A stretch of DNA of 64,000 nucleotides from positions 186,001-250,000 of the forward strand of contig JBGPTF010000003.1 in the NCBI GenBank assembly GCA_041490445.1, written 5' to 3'. Source of the stretch: JBGPTF01 sp041490445. Lineage in GTDB: Bacteria > Acidobacteriota > Terriglobia > Acidiferrales > UBA7541. Positions 60,474-64,000 of the stretch are shown piece after piece. Each line of letters begins with the position of its first letter. Positions within the stretch are counted from its first letter, which is position 1. A program made the translations under genes and the position numbers. Below the pieces are notes generated by a model, which was not told the DNA's origin, did not search any database, and saw nothing but the letters and a program-made list of their open reading frames with translations.

Positions 60474-61882
60474 CCGCCGAATTCCTCAAGGAGCTTCGAG
60501 AGGCTGGGGCTGAGCGGCGGCAGATAGTCTTCCCACGAGAGCTGGCCGCTCCGCAGGGGAAGTTCAGGGAAACGCCGCGCTACGTGCTCTTCGAAATACG
60601 TTCCCATTCGCGCCATCAGCTTCACGTTTTTCACTACCGTGCGACCGATGCCGTCGCGAATCGCATCGCCTTCGCGGCACAGCGTTTCGAGCGCAACGAA
60701 AAGTTTGTCCTCCAGTTCGGCGTCGTCCACTTCGAACAGCAGATGTTCGTGACCGCGCTCGCGCATCAAGTTGCGGATCCGTTCGTCCATCGTGATGCCC
60801 GCTGATGGGACGAGCGCCGGCATGGCCGTGACGATCCCGTGGTAGCGCGATGAAAGCATCAGGTGGCTTGCGCGCAGGATGCTCACAAGCTGATACATGT
60901 CGAACTGCTCGCTGGTGAGGACGGGTACGCCGCCGAGAAGTTCTTTGAGCCGCCGGCAGGCTTCCTGGTCGAGCCGCTCCATTGCGACCAGCACGGGAAA
61001 TACCGGATGCTCGCGCTGGAATCGCGTGACGGCGCCGGCAAACGCCGCGAGGTAGCGCTGGAACGCCTCTTTCACGCGCGCTCCCGAATTGTGAAAGTAG
61101 ATTGTCCGGTAGTAGCTGTCCCGGAAAGCACCCGTCAGCGAGTGCGCCACGGCCTTCGCCAGCGATGCCTTCACCGGCCACCAATATGGATTGATCGGAC
61201 AGAGAACGAGCACCGGCTTGGTTCCGTCCCAGCCGGCGTCGCGCAACACCTTGCGGCCATACTCGGCGCCGTGCGGCTCGAAGGTCCACGCTGTGTCCGT
61301 GCCGAGCTCGGTGGAGACCCCCAGGCTGCCGAGCACCGTTTGCGATTCGGGGTTGCGTGTGAGTACGAGCGATTCGCTGCAATAGCGGCGAACCATTCTC
61401 CGCAGGAGCGGATCCATTTCGCCTGCCTCTGCCCCATAGCCAACCGAGAGCTTATTCTGCGCTGCCGCGATCCCCAGAGATCCGATCATCATGGTCGTCA
61501 GCGCGTTCGCGAATTTGCTCTTGAACATCGAGCCTTCGCACGCCACCACGCCGTGCTGCTGCTTCACCTCGCGAAATAGGAACGGCGGAAAAACATCGGG
61601 AAGGTGGACCTGTCGCGCGTCGCCGAAATAGCCGCGCGTGAAATCGAAATTCTGCGTCATCACGGAAAGTGTGATGTTGTCCTCGCCTAGGATGCGCCGC
61701 ACCTGGCGCAGCATCTCCTCGACGCGCACATCGGACCCGGTGTTGCGAGTGCCGTTGTAGCCGGCAAAAAGCAGCCGCAGTTTTTCGCCGGGCTGCCACG
61801 GCCGGCCGGCGCCCATCACCCAGGCGATTTTCGACGCCTCAATCAGGGCGCTCACCCAGGCTTCCAGCACAAAGTCCATCAT
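60470..61882 (-). CDS. Polysaccharide pyruvyl transferase family protein
   Basis: A 470-residue protein with the polysaccharide pyruvyl transferase fold. Signatures are LLFAGYNGTRNTGSDVRVEEML near the N terminus, GVVACEGSMFKSKFANALTTMM, VLVLCPINPYWWPV and LSSRYHGIVTAMPALVPSAGI near the C terminus. Characterised members add ketal-pyruvate to sugars of surface polysaccharides; others are only fold relatives. Its 4-base overlaps with the acyl ligase and SDR genes are unusual for this family and suggest a glycolipid or modified lipid product. Confidence 0.88.
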   Translation of the reverse strand: MMDFVLEAWVSALIEASKIAWVMGAGRPWQPGEKLRLLFAGYNGTRNTGSDVRVEEMLRQVRRILGEDNITLSVMTQNFDFTRGYFGDARQVHLPDVFPPFLFREVKQQHGVVACEGSMFKSKFANALTTMMIGSLGIAAAQNKLSVGYGAEAGEMDPLLRRMVRRYCSESLVLTRNPESQTVLGSLGVSTELGTDTAWTFEPHGAEYGRKVLRDAGWDGTKPVLVLCPINPYWWPVKASLAKAVAHSLTGAFRDSYYRTIYFHNSGARVKEAFQRYLAAFAGAVTRFQREHPVFPVLVAMERLDQEACRRLKELLGGVPVLTSEQFDMYQLVSILRASHLMLSSRYHGIVTAMPALVPSAGITMDERIRNLMRERGHEHLLFEVDDAELEDKLFVALETLCREGDAIRDGIGRTVVKNVKLMARMGTYFEEHVARRFPELPLRSGQLSWEDYLPPLSPSLSKLLEEFGG

Positions 61883-63027
61883 TCGGCGGATTCCCGTGCG
61901 GCGGCCTTGCCCTCATCCGCCGGCCAGGCGCGGTAGTTGTAAAGGAAGCGCGATTCCCGGCTGAATTGCAGCAGGCCGGAGCAGTAGCGCGAGAAGGGCA
62001 CGGGCGCGCGGCCTAGTTCCGCGACCACGCGCGAGTTGTCGAACACCGTGTTCCACACGAGGTAGGGCAGAAACACTTTCAACAGCGTCGCCACGCCGCC
62101 GATCTTTCCCGACGCGTTCGACAGGGTCTTGATCATCCATGCCGACGGCTTTTCGAGTCCCGGCATGTACACCGGCCCGCGCTTGTTTTGCGAGGAAGCA
62201 AGCGCGTCGGTCAACTGCTGAAAAGTCTCCGAAGCGGTTCCGGAGGAGAGGTGATAAGTCTCATGGGCCGGATTCTCCTCCATATGCAGAGTGGTGATGG
62301 CGCCGGCAACGTAATCCACCGGCACGATGTCAATGCGATCCGCCGGGCCGAAGGGAAGCATTGGCAGGCCGGCGAGAAACACAAACGCGCGGACCATCTC
62401 GAACTGATTTGTTTCGGGCCGCCGGCTGTCGCCCAGCACAATGCTCGGCCGGAATATCGTCCGCGGCACATCGGGCAGCAGCCGCCGGATCATGTGCTCG
62501 CAGAATTTCTTCGTCCGCGCGTAGGGATCGTAATCGGAACGATCCCATTCGATGGCAGTATCTTCCTGGACCACTTCATCTTGCCGGTGCCCGGCCACCG
62601 CGACCGTGCTCACGTGGCTGAATCGCCGCAGGCCGTGCTCGTCGCGCGCGCGCTGCGCGAGCTGGATCACTTCCAGCGTTCCTCGAAGATTTACATTGAG
62701 GCAGCTTTTTTCCGACTTACGGTTGAGCGACGCGGCGCAATGGATCACGGAGTCGGTCGTACGCACTAGGCGTGTGTAATCGTCGGCGGGGAGTCCGAAT
62801 CGTTCGCCCGTCAAATCGCCGCGAAAGACCGCGATGCGCGTTTCGAGGTGCTCCCGAAACGGAGGAAAATCCATGTGGAGCTGCAGGGCGCGCCAGAGTC
62901 GTTCGCGCGCTTCCTGCTCGGATTTCGCGCGCACCAGCAGATTCAGCGGCTGGGAAGAGCCCGCCAGAAGATTGGCGGCGATGTGGGCACCGATGTAGCC
63001 GGTCGATCCGGTTAGGAAGATGGCCAC
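61879..63027 (-). CDS. Thioester-reductase-like SDR (NAD-binding_4 type)
   Basis: A 382-residue extended SDR of the fatty-acyl-CoA reductase/thioester reductase type. Rossmann motif FLTGSTGYIGAHIAANLL, VIHCAASLN, HVSTVAVAG and active-site YARTKKF (YxxxK) are present, with VRAKSEQEARERLWRAL typical of NAD-binding_4 proteins. Such enzymes reduce acyl-thioesters to aldehydes or alcohols. It overlaps the pyruvyl transferase gene and follows the next SDR by 13 bases, so two related reductases are in series. Confidence 0.85.
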   Translation of the reverse strand: MAIFLTGSTGYIGAHIAANLLAGSSQPLNLLVRAKSEQEARERLWRALQLHMDFPPFREHLETRIAVFRGDLTGERFGLPADDYTRLVRTTDSVIHCAASLNRKSEKSCLNVNLRGTLEVIQLAQRARDEHGLRRFSHVSTVAVAGHRQDEVVQEDTAIEWDRSDYDPYARTKKFCEHMIRRLLPDVPRTIFRPSIVLGDSRRPETNQFEMVRAFVFLAGLPMLPFGPADRIDIVPVDYVAGAITTLHMEENPAHETYHLSSGTASETFQQLTDALASSQNKRGPVYMPGLEKPSAWMIKTLSNASGKIGGVATLLKVFLPYLVWNTVFDNSRVVAELGRAPVPFSRYCSGLLQFSRESRFLYNYRAWPADEGKAAARESAE

Positions 63028-63040
63028 GGCGGTCGATGTC

Positions 63041-64000
63041 TCAGGAGCTGGCGGCCGGCGCCGCCGATGAGGCTTCTGCGGCGTGGGCCGCGGCGCCGAT
63101 TTCGAGGCGAAGTCCGCGCCGGGGACGCGATTCCAGCGCGCGCCCTTCGATCAGAGGATAGCACCACTTCCGCAGCGCCGGGATGTGAACGTTGATCCAA
63201 TACTCCCACCAGTCGATCAGCCGCGGATTGTACCCGAACGCGGCGCGCTCTTCCGCCGGCAGCGCCGCGGAAAGCCGTTCGATGTTTTCCCCTTGGAATA
63301 CGTGATCGTTGCGCAGGATGAACGGCTCGAACAGCGCGATCAGCTTGATCACGCGCTCGAGTTCTCGCTCGCGCCGCGCCAGTGGCGGCCGCCCGAACGG
63401 CAGCTCGGAAAAGCTGCGGTTGATGGCTTGCACGATGGCCCGCTGCGCCGGCGCGGAAAGTTTCAGGTAGCGCGATTTCGACACCGGGATGGCATCGAAT
63501 CGCGAGCGCAGCCAGTGCTCGAAACCCTCCTGCGCGCGATAGTGCTTCCGATGCGCCAGGCTGGTCAGCTCGATGGACCGGCCCATGTCGCAGGGATTCG
63601 CCACCGAGGTGGCGATCTGATACACCGGCTCGTGGCGCCGTTCCACGAGCGCGGCGGCGATCAACATCATCGCCCGGCTCACAAAATCCACCGGCACGAT
63701 GTCGAGACACTTGCGCTCGTTCGTGGGGAGCTGCCGGAAATAGGTTCCCAGCAGGTAAGAAAGCGACGCCGACGTGTTGATCCCTTCGTTCCACCCACGA
63801 AACGGTTTTTCCACGGACGTCTCGACGATGGCGGGGCGGACCACCGCAATCGGCAGGCCTGCTCCGCGCTTCTGAATCAGCGATTCCGCCAAGCTTTTCG
63901 TCAAGGTGTACGTGTTTGGCCAGCCCAGTTCGATGGCGCGGCGCGTGCCCGCATCCGTAAGCTCATTCCGCAGCCGCCGGACGCGGTTTTTCCGGATCTG
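63041..64000 (-). CDS. Fatty-acyl-CoA reductase-like SDR, partial (5' end beyond window)
   Basis: The frame is open to the window edge, so only the C-terminal ~320 residues are seen. GWPNTYTLTKSLAESLI contains the YxxxK active-site motif of fatty-acyl-CoA reductases (male-sterility type), followed by VVRPAIVETSVEKPFRGWNEGINT, DIVPVDFVSRAMMLIAA and a long C-terminal region like their 'sterile' domain. These enzymes reduce acyl-CoA to a fatty alcohol. The N-terminal nucleotide motif would lie upstream of 64000. It probably starts the lipid operon transcript seen here. Confidence 0.85.
   Translation of the reverse strand, partial: QIRKNRVRRLRNELTDAGTRRAIELGWPNTYTLTKSLAESLIQKRGAGLPIAVVRPAIVETSVEKPFRGWNEGINTSASLSYLLGTYFRQLPTNERKCLDIVPVDFVSRAMMLIAAALVERRHEPVYQIATSVANPCDMGRSIELTSLAHRKHYRAQEGFEHWLRSRFDAIPVSKSRYLKLSAPAQRAIVQAINRSFSELPFGRPPLARRERELERVIKLIALFEPFILRNDHVFQGENIERLSAALPAEERAAFGYNPRLIDWWEYWINVHIPALRKWCYPLIEGRALESRPRRGLRLEIGAAAHAAEASSAAPAASS

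Overview
The window looks like chromosomal DNA of a soil member of the Acidobacteriota. The grounds are a GC-rich genome, an acidobacterial-type VWA protein beside a class D sortase, a BNR/VPS10-repeat 'glycosyl hydrolase', S41 and S9 peptidases, and a complete Tad (Flp pilus) locus under a sigma-54 activator. This placement is inferred from gene content; no 16S rRNA gene is present.

Layout. Positions 1-10.2 kb are general metabolism: a gamma-glutamylcyclotransferase-like protein, an acyl-CoA dehydrogenase, an SDR whose 5' end carries an apparent 1-nt frameshift, ispH, an arginase-fold protein lacking the usual active-site histidines, an S41 protease and a LuxR regulator with a degenerate receiver. 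Positions 10.7-31 kb are the Tad region: a TonB-like protein, a PilZ protein, an NtrC-type sigma-54 activator, a squalene-cyclase-repeat protein with a DUF362 partner, then tadE, tadE, tadG, a GT-C-like membrane protein, flp, prepilin peptidase, cpaB, cpaC, cpaE, cpaF, tadB and tadC. A 31-residue membrane microprotein, a DUF192 protein and a GGDEF protein follow. A near-consensus sigma-54 promoter lies just before the first tadE gene, a weaker one lies before flp, and a long hairpin follows flp. Together these suggest that the linked activator drives pilus expression and that RNA structure sets pilin dosage.

Positions 31-47.4 kb are an envelope and stress region. It has two closely related Crp/Fnr regulators at its edges, an M48 protease, several tiny membrane proteins (Thivi_2564, DUF3309 and lmo0937 types), a zinc phospholipase C with a broken tandem paralogue, a hydrolase-like protein with an EF-hand loop, an LPKTA-tailed surface protein with VWA protein and sortase, a SYLF protein, and a GH130/GT4 pair. 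Four copies of a 16-bp palindrome (best form TGTTCACAAGTGAACA) sit only in intergenic DNA of this region and could be the operator of the paired Crp-like proteins.

Positions 47.4-47.8 kb hold a multiply frameshifted tyrosine-integrase remnant next to tRNA-Leu(TAA), a scar of past integration. After a large BNR-repeat protein, 51.3-64 kb is a lipid gene cluster, nearly all on the minus strand: a CDP-alcohol phosphatidyltransferase, a PlsC-type acyltransferase, a DagK-type lipid kinase, two AMP-forming acyl ligases, an acyl carrier protein, an enoyl-CoA hydratase, a polysaccharide pyruvyl transferase-like protein and two thioester-reductase/fatty-acyl-reductase-like SDRs (one cut by the window end), with an S9 peptidase embedded. 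This set could activate, reduce and esterify acyl chains into an unusual, possibly ether-type or glycosylated, lipid. It is the strongest candidate here for an undescribed pathway.
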